From the NCBI GenBank assembly GCA_017516485.1, contig JAFXCH010000063.1, forward strand, positions 1-64,000: a DNA stretch of 64,000 nucleotides. Direction: 5' to 3'. Positions 52,821 to 61,933 of this stretch are shown here, in pieces. This DNA comes from Clostridia bacterium (GTDB lineage Bacteria; Bacillota; Clostridia; Oscillospirales; Acutalibacteraceae). The position numbers were made by a program, and so were the translations under genes. The first letter of the stretch is position 1. The number at the start of each line of letters is the position of its first letter. Below the pieces are notes generated by a model. It saw nothing but the letters and a program-made list of their open reading frames with translations. It did not search any database and was not told where the DNA came from.

Positions 52821-54050
52821 ATGAGTAAAAACAACAAAAAGAATATTGATGTAGCTTCCGTAAACGAGCCTGAATTCGAGCTCAATATTCCGGAAGACGA
52901 AATCTGGACATATCAGATTCCGGGTCTTGCCGCACCGCATATCAACAAGCCGTACAAGTACTTTACACTCAAAAAAATAATTTTCATCGTAACAATATTA
53001 CTTGCAGTCGGCCTTTCTTTCTATTTCAGTATCCTTGCAATCGCAAACAAAGACACCTTTGAATACGAAACAGTATCTGAAAATGCATACCGCCTGACAA
53101 AATTCAGCAACACAGGCGAGATGACAGAGCTTCATATCGACTACGTGACAAAAGTTGAATACAATCAGATATCGAAAGAATATGTTTTCAAAAAAGATGA
53201 AAACAAGAAGGTTACTGAGATACGCGAATATGCACTCAACTGCGACGATAAGATTAAAACAATCTATATCGGTGCTGATGTAGAGAAGATTGACGGCAAA
53301 TCATTTTATTCCTGCTGGGCGCTCGAAAATATCGAAGTCGACGAAAACAACCCTTATTACTGCGATATTGACGGCGTACTTTATGACAAAGCTAAAACAG
53401 AGCTTATCAATTACCCGTGTAACCACGACGAGTACCTGAGAAAGAAGTTCGGCTATGAAAAGGAAATGTACCGTGACGATGTAACCGAGCAGTACAGACT
53501 TGACATTCAGACTTATGTTGTACCTTCTACCGTAACAAAACTCGGCGAGCTCTGCTTCAGCTATGTAAACCTCAGGGATATTTATCTGCCCGAAGGTCTC
53601 AAGAGAATGGAAACACTTTCTGTATTCAAGCTCCACGAGCCCAAGGATGAATGGGGCAACACACCTTCACTCGAAAACATTTACACCTACAAAACCAACA
53701 ACGTAATAAGTGACACAAGCTACAAAGCAAAAGACAGCTTCAGTGAAATTTACCTTTCACTGCCTGAGGGTCTTGAGTATATCGGCTCCGATTCACTCAG
53801 CTACAACCAGGCTATGAGCTACATCTACATCCCCTCAAGCGTAAACTATATCGGTCATCACGCATTCTGGGACGATGTTTACAAAGAAGATAACCAGCTC
53901 AAAGGCATCTCGGTAATCAATGTAGCCGCAAGCGAAGCAGAATTTGACAATGTCGAGGTCGGTGACCAGTGGAGACCGCAGTACGACTATATGCTGTTTA
54001 AGAAAAGCGTAGATGTAAACTACGGCGCTGAAAGGCAACCAATAAACTAA
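52821..54050 (+). CDS. Membrane-anchored BspA-type leucine-rich-repeat protein
   Basis: 409 residues: a cytosolic N terminus of about 50, one helix (52-75), then an outer domain. BspA-type LRR units are seen as IKTIYIGADVEKIDGKSFYS, YVVPSTVTKLGELCFSYVNL, IYLPEGLKRM and YIYIPSSVNYIGHHAFW. Such repeats usually bind proteins or surfaces. The start lies 19 bases past the MFS-like gene, behind AAGGAGG, so the two are co-translated; it may be an accessory subunit. Confidence 0.8.
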   Translation: MSKNNKKNIDVASVNEPEFELNIPEDEIWTYQIPGLAAPHINKPYKYFTLKKIIFIVTILLAVGLSFYFSILAIANKDTFEYETVSENAYRLTKFSNTGEMTELHIDYVTKVEYNQISKEYVFKKDENKKVTEIREYALNCDDKIKTIYIGADVEKIDGKSFYSCWALENIEVDENNPYYCDIDGVLYDKAKTELINYPCNHDEYLRKKFGYEKEMYRDDVTEQYRLDIQTYVVPSTVTKLGELCFSYVNLRDIYLPEGLKRMETLSVFKLHEPKDEWGNTPSLENIYTYKTNNVISDTSYKAKDSFSEIYLSLPEGLEYIGSDSLSYNQAMSYIYIPSSVNYIGHHAFWDDVYKEDNQLKGISVINVAASEAEFDNVEVGDQWRPQYDYMLFKKSVDVNYGAERQPIN

Positions 54051-54057
54051 ACACTGC

Positions 54058-54094
54058 GAGGCAGCACGGAAACATCCGCGTTGCCTCAATTTTT
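54058..54094 (+). terminator. Terminator after LRR gene
   Basis: GAGGCAGCACGG (54058-54069) pairs with CCGCGTTGCCTC (54076-54087) with one mismatch and a G-U pair, followed by AATTTTT. Confidence 0.75.
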
Positions 54095-54105
54095 GGTTCT
54101 TGATA

Positions 54106-54134
54106 TTTACTTGAGTTTTTTGATGTGATATAAT
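54106..54134 (+). promoter_or_regulatory. Promoter of ZIP transporter gene
   Basis: TTTACT (54106-54111) and TATAAT (54129-54134), 17-base spacer, extended -10 TGATATAAT. Confidence 0.65.
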
Positions 54135-54170
54135 ATCTAATGTTACAGTAAAAGAAGAGGTATTCTGCAA

Positions 54171-54935
54171 ATGAATGTTGTATTACTTACCGCACTCGGA
54201 GTTGGCGGAGCAACACTTTTCGGTTCCGCAATCGGCTTCATTTTCAAAAAAATATCCCACAAATTTTCTGACATTATATTAAGCTTTGCCGCAGGTATTA
54301 TGCTTGCCGCCGCAATAATCGGCCTCATCATACCGTCAATTGAGCACGGTATGGTGCACGGAAAGGTATATGGCATCTTAATTCCTGTTGCAGGTATCTT
54401 TACGGGTGCACTCTGTCTTAACCTTATCGATAAGCTCGTGCCTCACCTGCATAAGCTTGTAGGCCCCGATGACGAAAAGCATAACAACGCAAACTTAAGT
54501 AAAGTACTGCTTTTCGTAACCGCAATAGCAATACACAACCTGCCCGAAGGTATCGCCGCAGGTGTTGGCTTCGGCTCGGGCGATACAGCTCAGGCTTTGC
54601 TCATTTCAGGCGGTATAGCACTTCAGAATATACCAGAAGGTATGGTTATTATCGCGCCTATGCTTGCCGCAGGCGTAAGCCCTAAAAAGACTTTTATAAG
54701 TGCGCTTATAACAGGGCTTGTCGAGGTTGTCGGCACGTTTATCGGCTACTTTGCAGTCAGCGTTTCCGTCGCAATTCTCCCCTTTGCGCTCAGCTTTGCA
54801 GGCGGTACAATGCTATATGTCGTAAGTGACGAAATGATACCCGAAACTCATACACACGGCAGTCAGCGAGGTGCAACCTACGCTCTGCTTGCAGGCTTTT
54901 GTGTGATGCTGGTTTCAGACATTCTTTTAGGATAA
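54171..54935 (+). CDS. ZIP-family metal transporter
   Basis: 254-residue membrane carrier for Zn2+ or other divalent metals, eight predicted helices. Metal-site motifs are AIAIHNLPEGIAAGVGFG (helix 4) and GIALQNIPEGMVI (helix 5). A His-containing loop (LVPHLHKLVGPDDEKHNN) before helix 4 is typical. It ends with YVVSDEMIPETHTHGSQR. No metalloregulator site is recognisable upstream. It is monocistronic, with a terminator shared with desulfoferrodoxin. Confidence 0.9.
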   Translation: MNVVLLTALGVGGATLFGSAIGFIFKKISHKFSDIILSFAAGIMLAAAIIGLIIPSIEHGMVHGKVYGILIPVAGIFTGALCLNLIDKLVPHLHKLVGPDDEKHNNANLSKVLLFVTAIAIHNLPEGIAAGVGFGSGDTAQALLISGGIALQNIPEGMVIIAPMLAAGVSPKKTFISALITGLVEVVGTFIGYFAVSVSVAILPFALSFAGGTMLYVVSDEMIPETHTHGSQRGATYALLAGFCVMLVSDILLG

Positions 54936-54937
54936 CA

Positions 54938-54980
54938 CAAGGGTTGCATCTGACAAAACCAGTTGCAACCCTTTAATTTT
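54938..54980. terminator. Bidirectional terminator
   Basis: AAGGGTTGCA (54938-54947) pairs with TGCAACCCTT (54963-54972). T-rich sequence follows; it lies between convergent zip and desulfoferrodoxin genes. Confidence 0.8.
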
Positions 54981-55359
54981 AAAGTACGGTTTTCCACAGC
55001 CCGTGTTTATTGCAGTAACTGTATACGGCAGTCGGTTTCTCATCGCAGAGCCTGAATTCGACCTCGGGCTTATCACCGCTGACGAGGCATTTACGCTGCC
55101 CGCCTCTGTCAGTCTGCAGATAAACCCAGTTTATGCTGTGGTCATTCTCCATAGGGTGCGGCACAGTGCCTACAATCACTTTTACGCTGTCGCCGTCAAC
55201 CTTCACAACGGGGCTGTGCTTTTCACCGCCCTCGTTTTCGGTTAAAGCCTGCAGGTGCTCCATCTCACTGCCGCAACACATTATCGGCACACCTGCACCG
55301 TGTATAAGTCCGACAATATTGCCGCATTTACGGCAAAGATAAAATCTTGATTCACACAT
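54979..55359 (-). CDS. dfx: Desulfoferrodoxin (superoxide reductase)
   Basis: 126-residue two-domain (2Fe) superoxide reductase that turns superoxide into peroxide without making oxygen, typical of anaerobes. The N-terminal rubredoxin-like Dx domain has Cys9, Cys12, Cys28 and Cys29. The catalytic SOR domain carries EKHSP, HPMENDHSINWVYL and YSYCNKHGLWK, giving the His4Cys iron site. The start has AAGGAGG eight bases upstream. It is a single-gene unit, divergent from the Nudix gene. Confidence 0.93.
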   Translation of the reverse strand: MCESRFYLCRKCGNIVGLIHGAGVPIMCCGSEMEHLQALTENEGGEKHSPVVKVDGDSVKVIVGTVPHPMENDHSINWVYLQTDRGGQRKCLVSGDKPEVEFRLCDEKPTAVYSYCNKHGLWKTVL

Positions 55360-55426
55360 TAAACATACCTCCTTTTGGAAGTAGTATACTCGTTTTTTTG
55401 ATATTTATAACTTACGGAGTGCTGAT

Positions 55427-55921
55427 ATGAAAAAGACAGAAACAATAATTCAGTATGCAAGAACCTATTCCGATCCGCCCGAAGGCGTACGTGATTCAAG
55501 TCGCGCAATCATAATAAAAGACGGTAAGATTCTGCTGACATTTGAGGCAAATACGGGCGTATATATGTCACCCGGCGGCGGTGTTGAGCCCGGCGAAACT
55601 CACGAAGATTGCTGTGTGCGCGAGCTCAAAGAAGAAGCAGGATACATTGTAAAGCCAACAGAACAATTCGTAACCGTAAACGAATACTGCTTTGAAACTA
55701 TGTATATCAGCAACTATTTTTTATGCGAAATAACAGGCGAATGCGAGCGTACGCTTACAAAAATCGAAATTGAGCACGGTGTAACCCCTGTATGGCTCGA
55801 TTTGGATGAAGCCATTGAGATTTTTTCACACTACCCCGAAAAACGTACGGACAGAGCAAGCCTTTATCTGCGAGAGTATACAGTACTCACCAAATTCAAG
55901 GCTGAAAGGACAGTAAAATGA
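55427..55921 (+). CDS. NUDIX hydrolase
   Basis: 164-residue Mg2+-dependent pyrophosphohydrolase for nucleoside-diphosphate-linked compounds. The Nudix box GGGVEPGETHEDCCVRELKEEAG fits GX5EX7REUXEEXG. Preceding strands read DSSRAIIIKDGKILLTFEANTGVYMSPGG. ACGGAG precedes the ATG. Its stop overlaps the metallo-hydrolase start by four bases (ATGA), so the two are coupled. The exact substrate is not predictable. Confidence 0.92.
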   Translation: MKKTETIIQYARTYSDPPEGVRDSSRAIIIKDGKILLTFEANTGVYMSPGGGVEPGETHEDCCVRELKEEAGYIVKPTEQFVTVNEYCFETMYISNYFLCEITGECERTLTKIEIEHGVTPVWLDLDEAIEIFSHYPEKRTDRASLYLREYTVLTKFKAERTVK

Positions 55922-56703
55922 AAATAACAGCACTTACAGAAAACACAGCGTTTAACGATAATATATCAGCTGAACACGGACTCAGCCTTTATATCGAAAC
56001 CGAAAAGCACAACATTCTTTTTGATATGGGGCAAACTTCACTCTTTGCCGAAAACGCAAAAAAGCTCGGCATTGACCTTACGAAAGTTGATATTGCAGTA
56101 CTCTCTCACGGACACTATGACCACGGCGGAGGACTCGGAAAATTCCTCGAAATCAACAAAACTGCACCGATATATATAAACCGATATGCATTCGGTGACT
56201 ACTACAACGGCACCGAAAAATATATAGGTCTTGATAAATCACTGCAAAACGAAAAAAGAATTGTTTTTGTCGATGAAGTTCTTGAAATCGATAACAAGCT
56301 CTGCCTTTATTCCTGCAACAGCAAAATTCAGAATCATTATCTTGGCAGTTTTGGTCTGAATATGAAATGTGGCGGCGTATTTATGCCCGACGAATTTAAG
56401 CACGAACAATATCTGCTTATAAACGAAAAAGGCAAGAGTGTGCTTATAAGCGGTTGTTCACACAAAGGTGTTATGGATATCACAGAATGGTTTGAGCCGG
56501 ATGTTCTCGTAGGAGGATTCCATTACTCAAAGCTCGAGCTTGATGAAAAGCTTAAGGAGTATGCTTTAACTTTAGCATCACACAAAACAACCTACTACAC
56601 CTGCCACTGCACAGGCACAGCGCAGTTTGAGTTCATGAAAAAATATATGCCGCAGTTGAGCTACCTCTCCTGCGGCGAAAGCATCGTTTTATTATGCGTT
56701 TAA
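55918..56703 (+). CDS. MBL-fold metallo-hydrolase
   Basis: 261-residue metallo-beta-lactamase-fold protein. The metal motif is LSHGHYDHGGGLGKF (HxHxDH variant HGHYDHG), with further ligands in ISGCSHKG and YTCHCTG. The FGLNMKCGGVFMPDEF region resembles the 7,8-dihydropterin-6-methyl-4-(beta-D-ribofuranosyl)aminobenzene synthase-like branch of the family. Translationally coupled to the Nudix gene. The hairpin array at 56710 begins straight after its stop. Confidence 0.87.
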   Translation: MKITALTENTAFNDNISAEHGLSLYIETEKHNILFDMGQTSLFAENAKKLGIDLTKVDIAVLSHGHYDHGGGLGKFLEINKTAPIYINRYAFGDYYNGTEKYIGLDKSLQNEKRIVFVDEVLEIDNKLCLYSCNSKIQNHYLGSFGLNMKCGGVFMPDEFKHEQYLLINEKGKSVLISGCSHKGVMDITEWFEPDVLVGGFHYSKLELDEKLKEYALTLASHKTTYYTCHCTGTAQFEFMKKYMPQLSYLSCGESIVLLCV

Positions 56704-56709
56704 TAAACG

Positions 56710-56870
56710 CAAATCATGCAAAAAATTTTTGCAAATCATGATTTTCAAAAAATCAAATCATGCCATAAGGCAAATCATAAAGCACCTGAAAAAATGATTT
56801 GCTTTGCGTGATTTGGCGTACCGCCATGATTTGTTGCTTTGCAACATGATTTGAATTGATTTATCAATTC
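56710..56870. repeat. Array of tiny hairpins joined by a CAAATCATG/CATGATTTG box
   Basis: The box CAAATCATG or its inverse CATGATTTG (or a trimmed form) occurs about eight times. Between boxes lie different small stems: TGCAAAAA-TTTTTGCA (56717-56733), GATTTT-AAAATC (56740-56755), TGCC-GGCA (56761-56772), GGCG-CGCC (56814-56824), GTTGC-GCAAC (56833-56845) and GAATTGAT-ATCAATTC (56852-56870). It fills the space between two convergent genes and touches both stops. Architecture as at 28622-28814 with another box. Confidence 0.8.
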
Positions 56871-58251
56871 ATTGTATAAACATCATATTCTCAATAAATA
56901 AATCCGAAAAGAATGCATCGGCCGAAAGGTCGATGTATTCTGTTTTTTCAGCAAGTATTTTAAGGTCATTTTTATCCGTTGCATATTTTACCGCACCGAG
57001 CAGACTCGAATTATTGAGTGAAACGCACCTGTCAGCAAACTCACGCGGCAACAAGCCTGTCTTAACAGCACTTTCGAGGCATATCCCCGAAGAAAAGCCT
57101 CCCGAAATATACACAGTTTCGACATCGTCAGGTGTAATGGCACAGTACTTTACAATCGACATAATTGCAGAGTAAACAGCTGACTTTGCAAGCTGATACT
57201 GTCTTACATCCGCTTGTGTGAGATACACGCCGTCTGCAAGCTCAAAGCTTTCACATTCCATATATCCGGAGCTGTCGATTATACCTTTATCGAGCATATA
57301 CGCAACCGTATCAACCAGACCCGTACCGCAAATTCCGACAGCTTTTGTGTTATCAACCGTAGCCGCTTTGCCGTCATTAAAAGCATATATCGCTCCGCTC
57401 ACAGCACCCATACCGCACGAAATACACGCACCTTCAAAGCAAGGTCCTGCGGCTGCAGATGTTGATACAGAGCCGTTTTGGTTCATCAGCACTATCTCGG
57501 CATTTGTGCCGAGGTCAACGAGCAAACTGTATTTATTCTCTGTCGGCATACCGACAAGATTCATACCTGCAACTATATCCGCACCGACAAAAGATGATAT
57601 ACAAGGTAGCGACTCTACAGCACTTACACCGACTATACCGATCGTGTCTGCATTAACGCATCTTCCCTCAAGAAAAACCGGCTCATACGGTGCGACACCA
57701 AGTGAAGAGCAATTCTCACCAAACAAAATATGAAGCATCGTTGTGTTTGCTGAAACGTAAAGCCTTTCCGCTTTACAGCAGTTCAATCGTGCTGTCATAT
57801 TATTAATTTCATCAACCAGCACTTTTTGCAGCTTTTCGGTTGAATTTTTTGTACAGTAATCAATTCGCGATATAACATCAGCACCGAAAACACGCTGGGG
57901 ATTAAGCGAAGTAACAGTTTTTATTATCTTTTTGCTTTCAAGCGAAACAAGAGCAAGAGCGAGAGTAGTAGTGCCGATATCGAGCACAAGACAGTTTTCG
58001 CCTTCAGACGGTTTTTCAGAATTCTCCTCAGCAGACACTGCCTTATCAAAAGTCTTAACAGTTATATCGGAGTTGATTTCATATCTGCATGATAATTCTT
58101 CCTGCCCGTCAACTATCGCCTTGCACTTACCGCAAACTCCTCTGCCGCCGCAAGGATGCTCTGACGCAACACCGTAGCGCATAAGCACCGATGACAACTT
58201 TTCACCGCATTCGGCGAATAAAACTTTGCCGTTACAATTAACCTTGTACAT
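56869..58251 (-). CDS. RACo-like corrinoid-protein reductive activator (ferredoxin/ASKHA ATPase)
   Basis: 460-residue fusion. The N-terminal 2Fe-2S ferredoxin domain has Cys34, Cys40, Cys43 and Cys55. The C-terminal two-thirds is an ASKHA ATPase (DUF4445-like) with VLDIGTTTLALALVSLE, LLVDLGTNAEIVLM and VYISGGFSSGICLE. Family members use ATP to drive electrons onto inactive Co(II) corrinoid proteins. 460 residues is shorter than many RACo proteins (about 600). No corrinoid protein or methyltransferase is nearby, so the partner is elsewhere or different. GGAGGTGAGAG precedes the ATG. Confidence 0.82.
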   Translation of the reverse strand: MYKVNCNGKVLFAECGEKLSSVLMRYGVASEHPCGGRGVCGKCKAIVDGQEELSCRYEINSDITVKTFDKAVSAEENSEKPSEGENCLVLDIGTTTLALALVSLESKKIIKTVTSLNPQRVFGADVISRIDYCTKNSTEKLQKVLVDEINNMTARLNCCKAERLYVSANTTMLHILFGENCSSLGVAPYEPVFLEGRCVNADTIGIVGVSAVESLPCISSFVGADIVAGMNLVGMPTENKYSLLVDLGTNAEIVLMNQNGSVSTSAAAGPCFEGACISCGMGAVSGAIYAFNDGKAATVDNTKAVGICGTGLVDTVAYMLDKGIIDSSGYMECESFELADGVYLTQADVRQYQLAKSAVYSAIMSIVKYCAITPDDVETVYISGGFSSGICLESAVKTGLLPREFADRCVSLNNSSLLGAVKYATDKNDLKILAEKTEYIDLSADAFFSDLFIENMMFIQ

Positions 58252-58295
58252 ACTCTCACCTCCGTAAAAAATATTATATCACAAACAAAATAATA

Positions 58296-58332
58296 AAATC
58301 AACGGAGGCAACCTCAAAGGGCTGTCTCCGTT
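58296..58332 (-). terminator. Terminator after lipoprotein gene
   Basis: AACGGAG (58301-58307) pairs with CTCCGTT (58326-58332), with further partial pairing inside. On the minus strand GATTTTATTATT follows. Confidence 0.6.
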
Positions 58333-58337
58333 CAGAT

Positions 58338-59294
58338 TTATGATGCTTTAGCCATATGTGATTCCAGCTCTGCTTTATAATCTTCAAAGCTCACAAGCTC
58401 GATGTTACTATAATTCGTTTCGGATGATACACCGCCTGCAAAATCTGTAAAGCGATATAATGTACAACCGCTTTCGGCATTATAGAGCTGAGTATAATCT
58501 TCATTGAAAACATACTTGCCGTTTTTGTCTGCTGAACTGAATCCGCTGATTGACACACTGCGATTTGCAAGGTCAACACTGTAAGTTGCACCGAAATGCT
58601 CGGCTTGGTATTTCAGAGATTCTTTGTAAGATGAAACAAACAGGTTTGATGTGCTGTCGTAATATGAAAGGAAACCAAAGAAGGTTACATCCTGCTGAGC
58701 TTTTTCAACAATTGACTTTTGTCTAAGGTTAAAGGATTCGCCCTTTTTCTGTATGGGATAATTATAGTCCGTCCACCTTTCAAAGATGAGCTTTGTCATC
58801 ATCTCGTTATCTTTTCCGAAATCGACATTGTAGAACCTTGCCTTATCAGCACTGTCACCACCCAAAGCAGAAAAACAATCGGTAACTTCAAGGCAATTTT
58901 TTCCTGCCTCATCTTTTATGAATTCACATATAAACATCTCTACATATTTATCCTCGCCATACGGAGCATATATCTTTATCTTACCGTCACTGTCTACAGC
59001 ATAAGGCATATCAACGCTGTCACCGTTGGTTTGTTCAATTACAATACCGTCAAAGCACTTGTTATCGATAGATTTGAACAAAAAGCTGTCTGCGAGAATA
59101 CCGTTTGTACCATTACCGTCAGGATTGCGCCAGAATCCTTTTAATAAGGAAGCTGTTATTTCGCCGGTACTGATATTTGCCTGTGCAGTTGTTGTCTCCG
59201 CTTCAGTTGCTCCGCCATTACCGTTTGAACAGCCGCAGCAAAGCACACCGAATGCAAGAACAAAAGCAAGAAGAATCGATATCAATTTTTTCAT
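58338..59294 (-). CDS. Lipoprotein of unknown function
   Basis: 318 residues with a lipoprotein signal peptide (MKKLISILLAFVLAFGVLCCGCS; lipobox cysteine near residue 20-22). A Thr/Ala-rich linker follows, then a region with repeated strands (YAVDSDGKIKIYAPYGEDKYVEM) and a C-terminal YNAESGCTLYRFT segment. No family is recognised. The signal peptide is nearly identical to that of the upstream neighbour at 59327, so the two may be diverged duplicates. They are 32 bases apart, probably one transcript. Confidence 0.7.
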   Translation of the reverse strand: MKKLISILLAFVLAFGVLCCGCSNGNGGATEAETTTAQANISTGEITASLLKGFWRNPDGNGTNGILADSFLFKSIDNKCFDGIVIEQTNGDSVDMPYAVDSDGKIKIYAPYGEDKYVEMFICEFIKDEAGKNCLEVTDCFSALGGDSADKARFYNVDFGKDNEMMTKLIFERWTDYNYPIQKKGESFNLRQKSIVEKAQQDVTFFGFLSYYDSTSNLFVSSYKESLKYQAEHFGATYSVDLANRSVSISGFSSADKNGKYVFNEDYTQLYNAESGCTLYRFTDFAGGVSSETNYSNIELVSFEDYKAELESHMAKAS

Positions 59295-59326
59295 TATATT
59301 TTACCTTTCTGTGTTTTTTCAATATC

Positions 59327-60046
59327 TTAACCGCAAAGGAAGAAATAGCCGTGGTCCGTTTCGATTACGAAAACATAAATAAACATATCAAGTCCATACT
59401 CATCTTCATCAACAGCACAGGCTTTCATAACCTTCAGATCAATATACTCCATATCCCCACCTCGGTATTCATCAAAAACAGATTCTGCCATCTCGCTGAG
59501 GTTTCTTGTCATATTCTCGATATCCTCATCATCGTGATCATACTTCAATGTCGGATAAAGAGCATTGTACATGCTTTCGCGGTAATTCTCATCCTCTGTT
59601 TTGAGGTCAAGGTACTCATAGCTGATTTTTTCAGCTGAAGGCAGCTCATCAAATCTGTCACTGTAGTCTTTTATGCTGCCCATACTGTACCACGAACAGT
59701 AAGTGTAATCATATTTAGCTTCTTCGGCTTCGGTTGCAATCATTTTATCGGTAATTTCTTTTGCACCGGGAAGCATATATCCGTTTAACTTTTTCCAGTC
59801 GTTGCTGTGTATACACTCAGACATAGCACTTTCCAGTTGCTCAAGGGCGTAGCCTTTGACAGTTATATTATCTGCATAATCATCGTCAGACTCAGCCAAA
59901 GCAGAAGAAGTATTCTCAACAGCATTAGTTATACCGGCGTTTGCGGCATTAATTGTTGCATCTGCAGTTGTGCCGTCCGAACAACCACAGCAAAGCACAC
60001 CGAGTAAAAGAACGCTAGCAAGAAGAATAGATATTACTTTTTTCAT
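59327..60046 (-). CDS. Lipoprotein of unknown function
   Basis: 239 residues. Lipobox at LCCGCS after MKKVISILLASVLLLGV, almost the same leader as the gene downstream. The mature part is acidic and helical (LEQLESAMSECIHSNDWKKLNGYMLPGAKEITDKM) with a C-terminal beta hairpin ending in HGYFFLCG. I see no known domain. It lies between the ABC exporter pair and the sister lipoprotein, transcribed the same way, so an envelope role linked to the exporter is possible but unproven. Confidence 0.7.
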   Translation of the reverse strand: MKKVISILLASVLLLGVLCCGCSDGTTADATINAANAGITNAVENTSSALAESDDDYADNITVKGYALEQLESAMSECIHSNDWKKLNGYMLPGAKEITDKMIATEAEEAKYDYTYCSWYSMGSIKDYSDRFDELPSAEKISYEYLDLKTEDENYRESMYNALYPTLKYDHDDEDIENMTRNLSEMAESVFDEYRGGDMEYIDLKVMKACAVDEDEYGLDMFIYVFVIETDHGYFFLCG

Positions 60047-60130
60047 ATTTCCCTACCTCTTTTCAGATATATAAGACTTCTACTGTAATCATTATACACT
60101 TTTCTTTATTTTGATTCAACAGCTTTTGAT

Positions 60131-61933
60131 TCAATTTGTACCTTCTTTATACTTTTCAGCCTGCAGGTTGAACATATAGGCATACTTGCCGTTCATAGCC
60201 ATAAGCTCTTCATGTGAACCGCTTTCGACAATCTCACCGTTTTCGAGCATATAAATAATATCTGCCATAACGGTTGTAGAAAGGCGGTGAGATATAAATA
60301 TAACTGTCTTATCCTGTGCCGCACGTGACATAGCTTCATTGAGTGAATATTCTGAAACAGGGTCAAGATTTGCACTCGGCTCGTCAAGAATTGCGAAAGG
60401 ACAGTCTTTATAAAAAGCACGTGCAACGGCAATCTTCTGTGCTTCACCGCCTGAGAGTGACAGACCTTCATCGTCAAACTCACGAAGCAGAATTGAATCC
60501 GTACCGTTAGGCAGTTTCTTTTCAAAGCTGCTCTCTCTGAGTGCGGTTTTTACTTTATCTTTATCGGGATTCTCCTCCATACCTACATTTTCGGCAAGGG
60601 TTGCACCAAAGAGAGAGAAATCCTGGAATACAGCCGCATAGTTTTCGTGATATGACTTAATTTTCCAGTCCTTGACATTGATGCCGTCAACGGTTATTTC
60701 GCCGCTTGTAACATCGTAAAGGCGTAACAGAAGATTAGTAAGAGTCGTCTTACCCGCACCGTTATAACCTACGAGAGCAATTTTCTGATAGGGCTTTATT
60801 TCAAGGCTGATATTCTTGAGCGTCGGTTTATCGTTTCCGGGATAGGTAAACGAAACGTTATCGAGCTTAATTGTAACGGGCTTATCAAACTTTTTCACAA
60901 GTGAGCCGTCTTTTATTTTTTCTTCGGTGCTCATAAACTTCTTGAATTTTTCAACATAGAGTCCGTTTTCGCGGAATGTAACGGCAAACCAAGTTGTAAG
61001 AGCAAAAATACTGCTGCTTACATTTGCCACGCCGTTGAATGTAGCAGCAAAATCGCCCATGGATATTTCTTTGAGCACTATGGCCTTGTAGCCCATATAA
61101 AGCGTTACGCCGAAGCTGATAAGAATTGTCAGCGGCAGACTGTCTTGTGAGAAATAAAGCATACACTGCTTATAAAGAAAAGGCGAAATTGTCTTTAAGC
61201 GGTCAAATATATTGGCAATATATCTTCGCTCTATCATTTCGCCTGCAGGGTTAAGTCTAAGCTCCTTGGCATAATCTTGCAGATAAAACACACGCGAAAA
61301 ATACATATTCTTGCGGTCAAGCGGAGTCATCGCCTGCTTTTTTGCAACGTTGACCTTTGCAATCATTCTGCCTATCGGCACCATAATGCCTACACAAGCA
61401 AGCACAAACAAAAGGCTTATCGGGTCAATACTGACAATAATCGCAGTAATGGTGAAAATTGAAAAAAGATTACTTAAAATATGACGTGCACAGCTCATAA
61501 CACTTTCTGTTCTGTCGCTCATCGAGTTCATTGCAAGAACGAAATCGTTATAAAACTCGGGGTCATCATAAGATTCAAAATCCATTTTTGCAGCTTTTTC
61601 ATAAATAGCCGTATACAGCTTATAATAAAGCTTTTCTTTTTGCTTCGGTACGTAAATCTCATAGACAATTGTATTGTATAGGTTGCCGAAAACAATAAAA
61701 AATGCAAATATTGCAAAAGCTATTATTATACGGTAATAAGCTGTACCCTCATTCACAACATCAATAATATATTTGAGGAGTACAACGTTAGACAGCATCC
61801 ATGGCAGATTGGTAAGAATATCGGCAAGAATATAATGAAAAATCAGGAAGGGAGAATGCTTGGTTATAAAGCGAAGCATAAAGAAGAAATTTTTTATGCT
61901 GTGTGCTTTTTCGGTCTGCTTCTTATTCTTCAT
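60131..61933 (-). CDS. ABC exporter half-transporter, subunit B (second system)
   Basis: 600-residue membrane/ATPase half-transporter. Membrane helices lie in residues 15-330. ATPase motifs: LVGYNGAGKTTLTNLL, VFQDFS, LSGGEAQKIAVARAF, FAILDEPSANLD and ISHRLSTT. It resembles the gene at 36687 in sequence and order. Its start overlaps the end of subunit A by 11 bases, so the pair is tightly coupled. Exported substrate unknown; multidrug or peptide export is likely. Confidence 0.92.
   Translation of the reverse strand: MKNKKQTEKAHSIKNFFFMLRFITKHSPFLIFHYILADILTNLPWMLSNVVLLKYIIDVVNEGTAYYRIIIAFAIFAFFIVFGNLYNTIVYEIYVPKQKEKLYYKLYTAIYEKAAKMDFESYDDPEFYNDFVLAMNSMSDRTESVMSCARHILSNLFSIFTITAIIVSIDPISLLFVLACVGIMVPIGRMIAKVNVAKKQAMTPLDRKNMYFSRVFYLQDYAKELRLNPAGEMIERRYIANIFDRLKTISPFLYKQCMLYFSQDSLPLTILISFGVTLYMGYKAIVLKEISMGDFAATFNGVANVSSSIFALTTWFAVTFRENGLYVEKFKKFMSTEEKIKDGSLVKKFDKPVTIKLDNVSFTYPGNDKPTLKNISLEIKPYQKIALVGYNGAGKTTLTNLLLRLYDVTSGEITVDGINVKDWKIKSYHENYAAVFQDFSLFGATLAENVGMEENPDKDKVKTALRESSFEKKLPNGTDSILLREFDDEGLSLSGGEAQKIAVARAFYKDCPFAILDEPSANLDPVSEYSLNEAMSRAAQDKTVIFISHRLSTTVMADIIYMLENGEIVESGSHEELMAMNGKYAYMFNLQAEKYKEGTN

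Noticed and set aside
56710-56870. Hairpin array considered as a CRISPR array
   Set aside because: The box is about 9 bp and occurs in both orientations; intervals are 5-20 bp palindromes. No cas gene is present.
57218-57733. 171-codon plus-strand open frame inside the RACo-like gene
   Set aside because: Antisense shadow with no ribosome site; the minus-strand gene has clear domains throughout.
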